Shown piece by piece: positions 43,555-54,702 of a stretch of DNA of 64,000 bases. Position 1 is the first letter of the stretch. Every line of letters begins with the position of its first letter. The stretch is taken from NCBI GenBank assembly GCA_003281455.1, contig QCBX01000002.1:121813-185812 (forward strand), in the 5' to 3' direction. The notes beneath the pieces are model-generated. The model was not told the origin of the DNA, did not search any database, and saw only the letters and a program-made list of their open reading frames with translations. Source of the DNA: Prochlorococcus sp. AG-347-J21 (GTDB lineage: Bacteria > Cyanobacteriota > Cyanobacteriia > PCC-6307 > Cyanobiaceae). The translations under genes and the position numbers were made by a program.

Positions 43555-44301
43555 TCAACTTGCCAAAGATGTTGCTGTTTCGCCAACTCTCTGCGAAGCG
43601 TAACCAATCCCTCTCACAGTTAATATTAACTCAGGATTTCTTGGATCTGGTTCCAATTTACCTCTTAGTCTAGCCACATAAACGTCAACAACTCTTAAAT
43701 CTGCAGCTCTACGAGGAGGATAACCCCAAAGCTGTTCTAAAATTTCTGCTCTTGGAACAACCTTACCAGGTTCATCGAATAATAATTCTAGAAGGCTAAA
43801 TTCAGTGTAAGTTAAACTAATTCTTTCCCCAGCTCTTGAAACTTGTCTGCGATTAGTATCTACAACTAAACTTCCAAATTTCATAACTCCTTTGCCAGAT
43901 GGGACCTCTTTAGTTTCGGTAACCGATACTGTTGGACCCATCCTTCTCAAAATAGTAGCTATTCTAGCCTCTAATTCTTTTGGGCTAAATGGTTTAGATA
44001 AGTAATCATCAGCCCCTAAATCCAAACCTGCAACTCTTTCTGAAATTGCCTCTAAAGCAGTTAAGAATATTATTGGCACAACTGATTCAGCTCTGATCCT
44101 TCTACAAACTGCAAATCCGTCCATTTTTGGAAGCATAACATCAAGGACTATCAAGTCTGGGGAATCTCTATGAAAAGATTCAAGAGCCTCTTCTCCATTA
44201 GTGGCTGAATAAACTTGATATCCTGCTAGTTGCAGCCTGGTAACTAATACCTTCAATACTGCTGGCTCATCATCAACAACTAAAATTCTTGCTTTTGACA
44301 T
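43555..44301 (-). CDS. rpaB: OmpR-family response regulator, RpaB-like
   Basis: 248 aa; ILVVDDEPAVLKVLVTRLQLAGYQVYSATNGEEALE, LDVMLPKMDGFAVCRRIR, winged helix RRAADLRVVDVYVARLRGKLE. Confidence 0.88.
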   Translation of the reverse strand: MSKARILVVDDEPAVLKVLVTRLQLAGYQVYSATNGEEALESFHRDSPDLIVLDVMLPKMDGFAVCRRIRAESVVPIIFLTALEAISERVAGLDLGADDYLSKPFSPKELEARIATILRRMGPTVSVTETKEVPSGKGVMKFGSLVVDTNRRQVSRAGERISLTYTEFSLLELLFDEPGKVVPRAEILEQLWGYPPRRAADLRVVDVYVARLRGKLEPDPRNPELILTVRGIGYASQRVGETATSLAS

Positions 44302-44483
44302 AGTTAAAAAAGATTTCCAGATATTTCAAAGCAAAGAACTATTGCATTGAAAATTTATTCTAACAATTAAAAATATAACATTACGAACCCTCAAAGAGGT
44401 ATTCCGGCAGATTTACAAAAATTTTAAATGATTTGTGAAAATAGATTTTTCAAACACTTTTTAATTTTTTGGAAAATTTATTA

Positions 44484-45029
44484 TCATACTTTTCTCCCAG
44501 ACAATTTAAACACTCTGAAAAGTTGTGAACAAATTATAGGAGCAAAAAAACCTGTAAGAAAAACTTCAGTTAAGATATTCTGAACACTGGGAATAAACAA
44601 TAAAAAAGTACTATTTGAAAAATTTTGAATCAAAATTTGCAAAGAATAAAGCACACCACATAAAAAACTCCCAAAAGAACAAATTAAACCATACCTAAAA
44701 TGTCCCAGCAAAATATCACTATGTACTTTTATTCTCCCAAACAAAAACCCACATAAAATTAAACCTGGTATTTGAGTCAAATTACTATTTATAGTTAAAG
44801 AATCTAAAATTAGCCCGAAAAATAAACCATATATTATTCCATTAATAGATCCATAAATCATTGACCAAGGCAATAACCAAAATAAAGGCCAATATGGCTG
44901 CACGCCTAAAAATCCAAGCCAATTCGGATGCCATAAAAAAATAATTGGAACAAAAATAAAAAAAATTAATGATGATTTTTTTTTAAAAAATTTATTCATT
45001 AAATTTTTGAATTTAAGATTTGCACCCAA
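44484..45029 (-). CDS. mreD: MreD-like membrane protein
   Basis: 181 aa multi-TM directly downstream of mreC; assignment partly positional. Confidence 0.65.
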   Translation of the reverse strand: MGANLKFKNLMNKFFKKKSSLIFFIFVPIIFLWHPNWLGFLGVQPYWPLFWLLPWSMIYGSINGIIYGLFFGLILDSLTINSNLTQIPGLILCGFLFGRIKVHSDILLGHFRYGLICSFGSFLCGVLYSLQILIQNFSNSTFLLFIPSVQNILTEVFLTGFFAPIICSQLFRVFKLSGRKV

Positions 45030-45748
45030 TCAATTGCTTGAGGTTTTGCCAAAAGTAATATTTTTGCCGTTTTTTTTGCTTCAGAGGGTTCATCTATAGA
45101 TTGAACAATACCAATAGGGATATTTGGAGGTAATAAAGTACTAGCAGGGGAAGATGAAACGAAATCTCCTACTTTTATATCAGCATCTTTTGAATAGAGC
45201 ATTAAGCTAGGATAATCATTTCCCAATCCGACCAGTAAACCACTAATTTCAATTCTATCTACCCATACACCAACCTTACTTACTGGTGAGGTTAATAAAG
45301 TAACTGACGAAGTCAAATAAGAAGTATTATTTACTCTGCCTAATAATCCACCCGGACCAAGAACAGTACTACCAATTTTGACTCCATCTTTTGAACCTTT
45401 ATTTAATATAATTTGTCTCCACCAACTACCTGTTTTTCTTGAAATCACTGCAGCTAAAATATCATCATTATCTGATGACTCTTGAAGTGATAAGATTGCT
45501 CTCAATCTTTTATTATCCTTTTTCAGAAGATTTAATTTTATTAAAGATTCTTGGTCTATACTTTTAAGGATAATTTCTTTTTGGAATTGACCTGGCCAAA
45601 AAGGCTGTGAAATAAAATAATATATATCTTTATAAAAAGATCCTTTTGATATCCTTACATAAAATAAAAATAAAAAAATTCCAAAAAATATCCAATTTTT
45701 CTTTTTATGCCACCAACGACTGGTAGAAATTCGTCGGATGTCTAACAT
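44999..45748 (-). CDS. mreC: Rod shape-determining protein MreC
   Basis: 249 aa; single N-terminal TM, VISRKTGSWWRQIILNKGSKDGVKIGSTVLGPGGLLGRV. Confidence 0.92.
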   Translation of the reverse strand: MLDIRRISTSRWWHKKKNWIFFGIFLFLFYVRISKGSFYKDIYYFISQPFWPGQFQKEIILKSIDQESLIKLNLLKKDNKRLRAILSLQESSDNDDILAAVISRKTGSWWRQIILNKGSKDGVKIGSTVLGPGGLLGRVNNTSYLTSSVTLLTSPVSKVGVWVDRIEISGLLVGLGNDYPSLMLYSKDADIKVGDFVSSSPASTLLPPNIPIGIVQSIDEPSEAKKTAKILLLAKPQAIDWVQILNSKI

Positions 45749-45752
45749 ACTA

Positions 45753-46805
45753 TTAATCTCTTATCGCATTTCTTATAAAGTCTGGAGTATCGACAACTCT
45801 TTTCAGTTTTTTAAAATCATCCAAAACCTCGCCACAACCATTTACTACACATAGCAGTGGGTCTTCTGCAATATGTGTAAAAATCCCCGTTTCATCGCTC
45901 AATAAATCATTTATTCCTCTTACTAAAGCTCCACCTCCTGCAAGCATAATGCCTCTATCTACAATATCTGCGGCAAGTTCAGGAGGTGTTCTTTCTAATG
46001 TTCTTTTTACAGCTTCAACTATTTTGCTAAGAGTATCAGCCATTGCCTCTCTAATTTCTCCAGATGTCAAAGTGACTGACCTAGGTAGACCAGATAAAAG
46101 ATGTAAACCTCTTACCTCTAGAGTAGTTTTATCAAAATCATCATCTGGGAACGCAGATCCAATTTTTATCTTAATATCTTCTGCAGTTCTCTCTCCAACT
46201 ACTAAGTTGTGAACTTTTTTTAGATATAAGGCAATTGATTCATTTATCTCATCACCAGCTATTCGAACAGATTCACTTAATACCGTTCCTCCCAAACTTA
46301 AGACTGCAACCTCAGTAGTACCTCCACCAATATCAACTATCATAGTTCCTATTGGATCAGTAACAGGTAAAGATGCACCTATTGCTGCTGCCACAGGTTC
46401 ATCAATTAAGTGAACTTCTCTAGCACCGGCTAATCCAGCTTCTCTAACTGCTCTTCGCTCAACACTTGTTACTCCACTTGGAATACCAATAACTATTCTT
46501 GGGGCTACAATACCCTTGCCTTCGTTACATTTTTGAATAAATGTTTTTATCATTTGTTCTGCCGCATCAAAATCTGCGATAACCCCATCTCTTAAGGGTC
46601 TTACAGCTCTAATATTGCCAGGTGTCCTTCCAAGCATTAACTTTGCTTCTTTACCAACAGCCAATGGAACACCTTCTTCTAAATCCATAGCTACCACGGA
46701 TGGTTCTTGTAAAACAACTCCCTTTCCTGATACATGTATAAGAGTATTGGCAGTTCCCAAATCTATGCCTATATCTCTGGAGAATTTAAATCTGTTAAAA
46801 ATCAC
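45753..46805 (-). CDS. mreB: Rod shape-determining protein MreB
   Basis: 350 aa; [61 protein letters not shown]. Confidence 0.98.
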   Translation of the reverse strand: MIFNRFKFSRDIGIDLGTANTLIHVSGKGVVLQEPSVVAMDLEEGVPLAVGKEAKLMLGRTPGNIRAVRPLRDGVIADFDAAEQMIKTFIQKCNEGKGIVAPRIVIGIPSGVTSVERRAVREAGLAGAREVHLIDEPVAAAIGASLPVTDPIGTMIVDIGGGTTEVAVLSLGGTVLSESVRIAGDEINESIALYLKKVHNLVVGERTAEDIKIKIGSAFPDDDFDKTTLEVRGLHLLSGLPRSVTLTSGEIREAMADTLSKIVEAVKRTLERTPPELAADIVDRGIMLAGGGALVRGINDLLSDETGIFTHIAEDPLLCVVNGCGEVLDDFKKLKRVVDTPDFIRNAIRD

Positions 46806-46937
46806 AATAAGAATACTTTTTTATAAATAATATATCGATTTTTTGTTATGCTCTCAAGATTCTCGAGTTTAGTTATGAATAGCAAGCAAAACTTTGAGCA
46901 AAACCTGAAAATAAGAGTAGTATTAAAAAAAAAATTT

Positions 46938-47309
46938 ATGGAAATTAACACTATTAACCTTGTTGGCAGAGCAGGAAGAGAACCAGATGTCAGATATTTT
47001 GAATCTGGAAGCATCGTAGCGAATTTTACTCTTGCAGTGAACCGAAGAAGCAGAGATGAAGAGCCAGACTGGTTTAATTTAGAAATATGGGGCAAACAGG
47101 CACAAATAGCGGCAGATTACGTTAAGAAAGGATCTTTAATTGGAATTACAGGAAGCTTTAAAATTGATAGTTGGAAAGATAAAAATACAGGTGAGGATAG
47201 ATACAAACCAGTGGTTAGAGTAGATAGATTAAACTTGCTAAGCTCTCGGAAAGAGTCCGATAATAATCAATATTCTAATAGTAGTAACTCTAGTGAAATC
47301 CCTTTTTAA
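46938..47309 (+). CDS. ssb: Single-stranded DNA-binding protein (start corrected from 46848)
   Basis: MEINTINLVGRAGREPDVRYFESGSIVANFTLAVNRRSRDEEPDWFNLEIWGKQAQIAADYVKKGSLIGITGSFK...; C-terminal SSEIPF. Confidence 0.92.
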   Translation: MEINTINLVGRAGREPDVRYFESGSIVANFTLAVNRRSRDEEPDWFNLEIWGKQAQIAADYVKKGSLIGITGSFKIDSWKDKNTGEDRYKPVVRVDRLNLLSSRKESDNNQYSNSSNSSEIPF

Positions 47310-47965
47310 GATCTATTTTTTTTAAAAAATCGAATAAGTATTCTTATAAAAAAATATAAGAAAATTAAAATTAAAATTGGCTTTACAACATATTTGATTT
47401 GATCTAAGTAAGTTTCAATAATTGGATAATTTTCACCAAATAAATAACCTGCATAAGTAAGAAGTGCTACCCATATCAAACTCCCAAATGTAGTCCAAAT
47501 CAAAAATTTTCTTAATGGCATAAGTTCTATGCCAGCAGGAACTGAAATTAAAGTTCTTATACCTGGCACTAATCGGCCCCAAAAAACTAAAGAAACCCCG
47601 TATTTATCGAACCACCTTTTACTTTTACTTAAATCATTAGAAGAAATACCAAGATATTTTCCTTTTTTATCTAGAAAATTTGAAAGTCTTTTTTCATTTA
47701 CTAATCTACCTAAATAATACCAAGGCAATGATCCTAAAATAGTTCCAAGTAATCCCCAAAAAACTAAAATATAGAAATTTAATTTTTGTTGATAAACGAA
47801 AAACCCTCCCAATGGCATTATTATTTCCGAAGGAATTGGAGGTATTATGTTTTCTAAAAACATAGCCAAACAAATAGTGAGGTATGCAATTGTTGAATTC
47901 TTTTCAACAGCCAAACTAATGTAGTCGGGAATTGAAGTAAGAAAATTTACAAAAATTAAACTCAA
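47306..47965 (-). CDS. DedA-family membrane protein
   Basis: 219 aa; FLENIIPPIPSEIIMPLGGFF, GRLVPGIRTLISVPAGIELMPLRKFL. Confidence 0.93.
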   Translation of the reverse strand: MSLIFVNFLTSIPDYISLAVEKNSTIAYLTICLAMFLENIIPPIPSEIIMPLGGFFVYQQKLNFYILVFWGLLGTILGSLPWYYLGRLVNEKRLSNFLDKKGKYLGISSNDLSKSKRWFDKYGVSLVFWGRLVPGIRTLISVPAGIELMPLRKFLIWTTFGSLIWVALLTYAGYLFGENYPIIETYLDQIKYVVKPILILIFLYFFIRILIRFFKKNRS

Positions 47966-47967
47966 AC

Positions 47968-49386
47968 TTAGTATCTATAAAACTCTGATTTATAAGGTCC
48001 TTCAACAGAAACATTAATATAACTAGCTTGTTCCTCAGTTAATTTTGTTAATTTTGCTCCAATTTTATCAAGATGTAATCTAGCTACCATTTCATCTAAA
48101 TGTTTTGGTAAAACATAAACCTCTTTATCATATTTTTCTGACTTATTGAAAAGTTCAATTTGAGCTAGTACTTGATTAGTAAAAGAATTACTCATTACAA
48201 AACTTGGATGTCCAGTGGCACAACCTAAGTTAACTAATCTACCTTCAGCTAAAAGGATTATTTTATTGCCACTCGGTAAAGTTATGTGATCCACCTGGGG
48301 CTTAATATTTTCCCATGGATAATCTTTCAATGAAGCCACATCAATTTCATTATCAAAATGGCCGATATTACAAACTATGGCCTCGTCTTTCATCTTGACA
48401 AGATTTTCGTTTGTTATTACATGATAGTTCCCAGTTGCCGTAACAAATATATCTATATCTTCCACAACATCGTCTAATGTAACAACGCTAAAACCTTCCA
48501 TTGCCGCTTGAAGAGCACAAATTGGATCAACTTCAGCAACTTTTACAATTGCACCAAGTCCTCGCAATGACTGCGCTGATCCTTTACCTACATCTCCAAA
48601 ACCCATTACTAAAGCGACCTTCCCAGCAATCATCACATCAGTGGCACGCTTTATGCTGTCAACTAGAGATTCTCGGCAACCATATAAATTATCAAATTTA
48701 CTCTTGGTTACTGAATCATTAACGTTGATAGCAGGGAAGGGTAAAGCATTTTGCTTTTGCAGTTGATAAAGTCTAGCAACTCCAGTTGTAGTTTCTTCAG
48801 TGACACCAATTATATTACTCTTAATCCTAGAATAGAAGTCACTATCAATTTCTAGCTTAGACTTAATAGAATTAAATAAAGCAACTTCTTCTTCATTACT
48901 GGGATTATCTAAAACAGATAAATCTTTTTCTGCTTTACTACCTAGTATCAATAATCCAGTTGCATCTCCCCCATCATCAAGAATCATATTTGGAGAGTCT
49001 GAACCCCAATCAAGGATGTAGTGGGTATATTGCCAATATTCATCAAGAGTCTCACCTTTTTTTGCATATACAGAAATTCCTTGATCTGCTATAGCTGCAG
49101 CCGCATGATCTTGAGTTGAAAAAATATTACATGAAGCCCATTTCACTTCTGCACCAAGATCGACAAGAGTTTCTATTAAAACTGCTGTCTGAATAGTCAT
49201 ATGAAGACTTCCAGCTATTTTTGCACCTATTAATGGCTTTTCAGATTGATATTTATCTTTAAGTGCCATTAATCCAGGCATTTCCGTTTCGGCAATTTTA
49301 ATTTCTTTACGCCCAAAATCTGACAAAGAGATATCAGCAATTATGAAATTAGGTGTAGAGGTCTTAACTGAATCTGCGATAACCAT
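47968..49386 (-). CDS. ahcY: Adenosylhomocysteinase
   Basis: 472 aa; [71 protein letters not shown]. Confidence 0.98.
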   Translation of the reverse strand: MVIADSVKTSTPNFIIADISLSDFGRKEIKIAETEMPGLMALKDKYQSEKPLIGAKIAGSLHMTIQTAVLIETLVDLGAEVKWASCNIFSTQDHAAAAIADQGISVYAKKGETLDEYWQYTHYILDWGSDSPNMILDDGGDATGLLILGSKAEKDLSVLDNPSNEEEVALFNSIKSKLEIDSDFYSRIKSNIIGVTEETTTGVARLYQLQKQNALPFPAINVNDSVTKSKFDNLYGCRESLVDSIKRATDVMIAGKVALVMGFGDVGKGSAQSLRGLGAIVKVAEVDPICALQAAMEGFSVVTLDDVVEDIDIFVTATGNYHVITNENLVKMKDEAIVCNIGHFDNEIDVASLKDYPWENIKPQVDHITLPSGNKIILLAEGRLVNLGCATGHPSFVMSNSFTNQVLAQIELFNKSEKYDKEVYVLPKHLDEMVARLHLDKIGAKLTKLTEEQASYINVSVEGPYKSEFYRY

Positions 49387-49425
49387 ATCTTGTAAATACT
49401 TTTTCTATTAAACTATATATGATTT

Positions 49426-49875
49426 TTGTGTAATTTTGTGTTTGTTGAGAATTTAAAAGAAACTATAAATTTAGGAAAAAAACTCTCTCACAAATTAAAT
49501 TCCCAATCAATTGTTTTATTACAGGGTCCAATTGGAGCTGGGAAAACTTCATTTGTGCAAGGGATTGCTCAAGGCTTATCAATCTCTGAAGACATTACAA
49601 GCCCTACATTTGCTTTATCACATCACTATAATTCCGGAAAAATACCACTGATTCACCTTGATTTATACAGGTTAGAAAATGTTTCATTAGCAAAAGAAGT
49701 TTTTTTTTCAGAAGAGGAAGAGGCAATACAAAGAAAAGCTATCTTAGTTGTTGAATGGCCAGAATTAATAGAACCAGTTATTAATAATTTCTGGAAAATA
49801 GAAATTAGTTACGCAAAAAATTATGGAAGACACTACGAAATAAGAGATCCCAATAATTTATTAACTTTCTCATAA
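49426..49875 (+). CDS. tsaE: tRNA threonylcarbamoyladenosine biosynthesis protein TsaE
   Basis: 149 aa; LLQGPIGAGKTSFVQGIAQGL, DITSPTFAL, HLDLYRLE, VVEWPE. Confidence 0.93.
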   Translation: MCNFVFVENLKETINLGKKLSHKLNSQSIVLLQGPIGAGKTSFVQGIAQGLSISEDITSPTFALSHHYNSGKIPLIHLDLYRLENVSLAKEVFFSEEEEAIQRKAILVVEWPELIEPVINNFWKIEISYAKNYGRHYEIRDPNNLLTFS

Positions 49876-50831
49876 GATGGCTGATGCTCGATGGCTCCCT
49901 CCCCAAGACAGGTTAATAATCCACAAACACATGCGAACTTAATGCAGTCTTCTATCTCTACTTTATTTGTAGGATAGCCAGAGGAAATTAATTTTGAAAT
50001 TAAGCCAGCTAGAAAAGCATCGCCTGCGCCAGTGGTATCAACAACTTTTTGTGAAGTAGGAGTTTCGGTAATTCCCTGCAATCCATTTACATACCATGAA
50101 ACCGGATTTTTTCCATCAGTTATTATTACATCTGGCCACCTAGACAATTGTTTAGAAATAATCAAGGGATTTTCATCCTCAAAAAACAAAGTTGCTTCTT
50201 CCTTAGCAAGTTTTAAAACATTTGCATGATTTAAAAATTTCTTGATTAAATTCACTCTCGCCGCTTTACTAATTCCTGATGAAAAACTTGAATGATTCCA
50301 AAAGACCTCTCTCCAATTCAAATCAATAACTATTTTGACTTCAAATTTTTTAGCCTGTTCAAGAAGAAAAAAAATAGTCTCTGATGATATTGAAGATGAT
50401 AATAAGATCGTTCCTGTAACCAAATATTTTGTTGCTAGAAAAGATTTCTCCAAATTTAAAATTTCTTTTTCGATTAATTTCTTTCTAAGAACTTCGTCTG
50501 CAAAGCATGAATAAGAACTTTCCTCAAAGCCTGAAAAAAAACGATCTCCAAATTGATCTCTATCTACATTAACGACGCGAGTAGATGAATCATTATCTAA
50601 TTGCAAGAAGTCTAAATTAACATCCAATTCATTAAATTGCTTAATAAATTTTTTTCCATGATCATCACTACCCAAACTACCTATAAATGATGAATCTATT
50701 TTTAGTTTTCTTAATGCACAAGCAACATTAGCCGGCGCACCACCCAAAAAATCTGTAAATCCTTGATTTGACTTATTTTTGATTCTGTCTATTAAAGCCT
50801 CTCCAATACATATGACCTTTTTCTTTTTCAT
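49833..50831 (-). CDS. PfkB-family carbohydrate kinase (fructokinase-like)
   Basis: 332 aa; GEALIDRI, FLGGAPANVACAL, VDTTGAGDAFLAGLI. Confidence 0.92.
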   Translation of the reverse strand: MKKKKVICIGEALIDRIKNKSNQGFTDFLGGAPANVACALRKLKIDSSFIGSLGSDDHGKKFIKQFNELDVNLDFLQLDNDSSTRVVNVDRDQFGDRFFSGFEESSYSCFADEVLRKKLIEKEILNLEKSFLATKYLVTGTILLSSSISSETIFFLLEQAKKFEVKIVIDLNWREVFWNHSSFSSGISKAARVNLIKKFLNHANVLKLAKEEATLFFEDENPLIISKQLSRWPDVIITDGKNPVSWYVNGLQGITETPTSQKVVDTTGAGDAFLAGLISKLISSGYPTNKVEIEDCIKFACVCGLLTCLGEGAIEHQPSYEKVNKLLGSLIS

Positions 50832-50922
50832 AAGAATGAACGCTTTTTCTTAACTAAGAATAATTTATTAAAAACGAATAATTTTTTTTTGAATTAAAGT
50901 TTAATTAAAAGCATAATTCATA

Positions 50923-51837
50923 GTGTCTTTGAATAAATCTGAAACTTGGAATTGGAAAAATTGGGAAATTTCTTGGTCTTTATCAAAAGAACCTTCTTCT
51001 GACAAAAATATTAAAATTTTATTAGTTCATGGATTTGGGGCATCAAAAAACCATTGGAGACATAATCAAGATTTTCTTGGTAAATTTTCTAACTGCTACG
51101 CAATTGACTTATTAGGATTTGGAAAAAGCAGTCAGCCTAGTGCTTTATTAAATTACGAACCTGCTAAAGAAAACTCAATTAAATATTCATTTGACTTATG
51201 GGGTAATCAAATATCAACTTTCTGTGAAGAGGTAATAAAATCTCCAGTTTACTTGGTAGGAAATTCAATTGGTGGTGTTATTGCATTGAAAGCTGCTGAA
51301 ATCCTCAAAGATAATTGCAAAGGTGTCATTTTGATTAATTGTGCACAAAGAACTATGGATGATAAACGTTTAAAAAGAAGTGATATTTTAATGAATATCC
51401 TGAGACCCGTTCTTAAAACAATAGTCAGACAAAGAGTAATTAGTAATACACTTTTTACAAGAGCTGCTAATCCAAAAGTTATAAAGAAAATACTTGAACA
51501 AGCTTACCCTACAGGAAAAAATATCGATAAAGAATTAATTGAAATACTTTATCAACCCTCTAAAAGGAAAAACTCTAAAGAAGCATTTCGTGGTTTTATT
51601 AATTTATTTGATGACTATCTTGCTACTGACCTTTTCAATAAGGTTGATGCTCCAATCCAATTGATTTGGGGAGAAAAAGATCCTTGGGAATCTTTAAATG
51701 AAGCAAAAGATTGGAAGAAACAATTCAGGAATATTAAAAGATTAGATATTATTAATGGAGCGGGTCATTGTCCTCATGATGAAGAACCTGCAAAAACAAA
51801 TAAGTTAATAAGTGAATTTATTCAAGAAACAAAATAG
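50923..51837 (+). CDS. Alpha/beta hydrolase (GTG start)
   Basis: 304 aa; LVHGFGASKNHWRHN, GNSIGGVIALKAAE, GAGHCPHDEEP. Confidence 0.88.
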   Translation: MSLNKSETWNWKNWEISWSLSKEPSSDKNIKILLVHGFGASKNHWRHNQDFLGKFSNCYAIDLLGFGKSSQPSALLNYEPAKENSIKYSFDLWGNQISTFCEEVIKSPVYLVGNSIGGVIALKAAEILKDNCKGVILINCAQRTMDDKRLKRSDILMNILRPVLKTIVRQRVISNTLFTRAANPKVIKKILEQAYPTGKNIDKELIEILYQPSKRKNSKEAFRGFINLFDDYLATDLFNKVDAPIQLIWGEKDPWESLNEAKDWKKQFRNIKRLDIINGAGHCPHDEEPAKTNKLISEFIQETK

Positions 51838-52823
51838 GCTTCCACATTATCACTGAGTCTTCTCAGACCTCTAAGCCCATCTCGTTCTAGGTTTCTTACT
51901 CGATCTCTACTTATCCCTAGTACCCTACCTATACCTGTAAGAGACATTGGTTCATCACCATCCATTCCATATCTCATTCTTAAAACTCTACATTGCAGAT
52001 CAGGCAATTGATGTAAAAGAGAATGAAGATCACCTCTCATACAATCCATCTCAATTTGTTCGTCTGGCAAATCCTCTCCACCAGCAAGTAAATCTAATAA
52101 AACAGTATCCTCACCATCACCAACTTTTGTTTCGAGACTAACTGGCTGTCCAGCTTTGCACATTAAATCTTTAACGTCATCTTCGGGAAGCTCTACATAT
52201 TTGGCAAGCTCACTTACTGTCGGAGTTCTTGACATCTCTTGACTTAATTCTCTTTGACCTTTTTTCAGCTTATTCAACATTTCTGTTATGTGAATTGGCA
52301 ACCTTATTGCCCTACTTTTTTCAGCTATTGCTCTTGTTATACCTTGTCTAATCCACCAATATGCATAAGTTGAAAACTTATAACCTCGTGCTGGATCAAA
52401 CTTTTCAACTCCCCTTACCAGTCCTATTGTTCCTTCTTGGATTAAGTCTAATAATTCCATATTTCTTTTAGTATATTTTTTTGCAACACTAACTACTAAC
52501 CTTAAATTAGCTGCAACCATTCTTTCTTTAGCCCTCTGTCCTGCTCTCAATCTTTTTTTTATTACGGAGGTAGATAAATTTAGTTTGCTTGATAATTCCT
52601 CAATACTTGGCTTATCACCTGTTAAATCGATAATTTCCAATTCAGCTCTTTCAACTTGCATATATTCTTGAACCTGTCTCCCAAGAGTAATTTCTTGCTC
52701 ATGAGATAATAGAGGCACTCTACCTATATCTCTCAAATAAGACCTTACGAGATCGACATCGTTACTAGCTTTTAAACTTGTTATTGTCGCTAATTTATTC
52801 TCACCTAATGTTACAGAAGACAT
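51822..52823 (-). CDS. RpoD-like (group 2) sigma factor
   Basis: 333 aa; DLVRSYLRDIGRVPLLSHEQEI, DLIQEGTIGLVRGVEKFDPARGYKFSTYAYWWIRQGITRAIAEKSRAIRLPIHI. Confidence 0.95.
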   Translation of the reverse strand: MSSVTLGENKLATITSLKASNDVDLVRSYLRDIGRVPLLSHEQEITLGRQVQEYMQVERAELEIIDLTGDKPSIEELSSKLNLSTSVIKKRLRAGQRAKERMVAANLRLVVSVAKKYTKRNMELLDLIQEGTIGLVRGVEKFDPARGYKFSTYAYWWIRQGITRAIAEKSRAIRLPIHITEMLNKLKKGQRELSQEMSRTPTVSELAKYVELPEDDVKDLMCKAGQPVSLETKVGDGEDTVLLDLLAGGEDLPDEQIEMDCMRGDLHSLLHQLPDLQCRVLRMRYGMDGDEPMSLTGIGRVLGISRDRVRNLERDGLRGLRRLSDNVEAYFVS

Positions 52824-52931
52824 GAAAGATTAATGTTGTTTTGTAAACAATACCATTAAGAATTGTAAAGTTAAACAAAAAAATCCACAAATTCACAAAA
52901 ATGAGAATAAATACCTAGTTGTTTTAAGGTG

Positions 52932-54329
52932 TCAAAAACTCAACAACCATTTTGCAGTAGTTAGGTAGATAAACACACCGGCAATATCAGTGATAGTAGT
53001 TATGAAGGGAGAGGACATTAAGGCCGGATCTAATTTCATTCTGTCAAACAACAAAGGCAGAATAGCTCCTGTGGTAGCGGCTAAAGTCGTTATTGACATT
53101 AAACTTATCCCAACCGCAGAAGCTATTAGAGGACCTTCTCCTTGCCACCAAGCGAAGGGAAATACTACTAACATCATCAAAATACCTAAAAGTGCTCCAG
53201 TTATTGCCTCCTTAACTATTGCTTTTAAAGCACCATGAGACTTTATTTTTTGAGTACTTAAACCCCTTATGACAACCGTTGAACTTTGGGCTCCAACATT
53301 TCCCCCCGTACCTATAAGTAATGGAATAAATGCAGCAAGCAAAACTACTTCTTTTAGTATTTGATCATTCATTGCTATAACTTTGGTCGTCAAACCATTT
53401 GCTAACACTAAAATTAATAGCCACAAAATTCTTCGTCGAGCTATCGTAAATAAACTACTTTGAAAATAATCATCTTCATCTCCAGGTTGCACTGCCCCCG
53501 CCGCATAAATATCTCTTGTTGCTTCTTGCTCTATAACATCAATTAAATCGTCTACAGTTACTATCCCAACAAGTCTTTTTTCTTTATCAACAACAGGAAG
53601 TGCCAAGAAATCATATCTTTGTATCGCTCTTGCAACTTCTTCTTGATTTGTATTCGTAGTGATATTAACTACATCTTTGGTCATAACATCTCCAATTGGT
53701 TTGGATGGATCAGCAGTAACAAGATCTCTCAAAGAAAGAATGCCTGTTAAATGTCTTTCTTTATCAGTGACGTATAAGCTATAAATAGTTTCTGTGAATG
53801 GAGCTCTTCTTCTCACTAAAGAAAGAGCCTCAGCTGCTGTTTGCATCTCTTTTAGATCTATGAATTCGGTTGTCATTAACCTTCCCGCAGTTTCAGGCTC
53901 ATATCCAAGTAATTCAGCTGTTACTTTCCTTTCTCCAGGACTAAGGGCAGATAAAAATTTTCTTACAACTTTCGCAGGTAATTCGTCAAAGAGTTGGACC
54001 CTATCATCAGGAGACATTTTCTCAACGATTTCTAAAACTTCTCCTGAACGAAGTCTGTCTAATAAAGTTTGCTGAACTATTGGATCTAAATATTCATAAA
54101 CTTCAATTGCCTCATTTTTCTTTAACAATCGAAACGCTAAAGCCTGCAATATTAATGGAAGGCTTCCTATGGCATCTGCAATATCAACAGGTTGAGAAGG
54201 TTCTAAAAGTAACTTTGCCTCATCATAGTTTCCTGCAACAAGTAATTCTTCAAGTTGAATTGTAATGTTTTCTCGGTTACTTAAGTCCGAAGATAAGGAC
54301 GCAACCGTTTCAAGATTATTTTCATTCAT
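52932..54329 (-). CDS. mgtE: Magnesium transporter MgtE
   Basis: 465 aa; N-domain repeats, CBS pair, PLLIGTGGNVGAQSSTVVIRGL TM domain. Confidence 0.96.
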   Translation of the reverse strand: MNENNLETVASLSSDLSNRENITIQLEELLVAGNYDEAKLLLEPSQPVDIADAIGSLPLILQALAFRLLKKNEAIEVYEYLDPIVQQTLLDRLRSGEVLEIVEKMSPDDRVQLFDELPAKVVRKFLSALSPGERKVTAELLGYEPETAGRLMTTEFIDLKEMQTAAEALSLVRRRAPFTETIYSLYVTDKERHLTGILSLRDLVTADPSKPIGDVMTKDVVNITTNTNQEEVARAIQRYDFLALPVVDKEKRLVGIVTVDDLIDVIEQEATRDIYAAGAVQPGDEDDYFQSSLFTIARRRILWLLILVLANGLTTKVIAMNDQILKEVVLLAAFIPLLIGTGGNVGAQSSTVVIRGLSTQKIKSHGALKAIVKEAITGALLGILMMLVVFPFAWWQGEGPLIASAVGISLMSITTLAATTGAILPLLFDRMKLDPALMSSPFITTITDIAGVFIYLTTAKWLLSF

Positions 54330-54372
54330 TAATATAATTTCCTATCAAAGTAACAACACTATTATATGAAAT

Positions 54373-54702
54373 CTAACTCATTTTTCTACTGATCCAGAAT
54401 CCAAAATACATTGTGAATAAATTTAAGATAAGTATTAAATTAAAAAAAATTATAAATTTTATCCAGTCTCCCTGATTTAGAATTTTATACAAAAAATATA
54501 TAAAACCGCTGAAAGAAGTGAAACTAGAAAAAAAACCACTTAATATAATTTTTTCTTTTGAGTAACTTAATCTTTTTGCAATAACAAAACCAAAAAGTAA
54601 TGATCCAATTATTGAAACAATAAAATTATTATTAATAAATAACCTTAAACAAGTAGCTGTATAACAAGCTATAAGAATATAAACATAACTTTTTACTTTC
54701 AT
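54373..54702 (-). CDS. crcB: CrcB/Fluc fluoride channel subunit, copy 2 (start probably at ATG 54702)
   Basis: SLLFGFVIAKRLSYSKEKIILSGFFSSFTSFSGFIYFLYKIL; four-TM CrcB pattern; ATGA overlap with copy 1. Confidence 0.8.
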   Translation of the reverse strand: MKVKSYVYILIACYTATCLRLFINNNFIVSIIGSLLFGFVIAKRLSYSKEKIILSGFFSSFTSFSGFIYFLYKILNQGDWIKFIIFFNLILILNLFTMYFGFWISRKMS

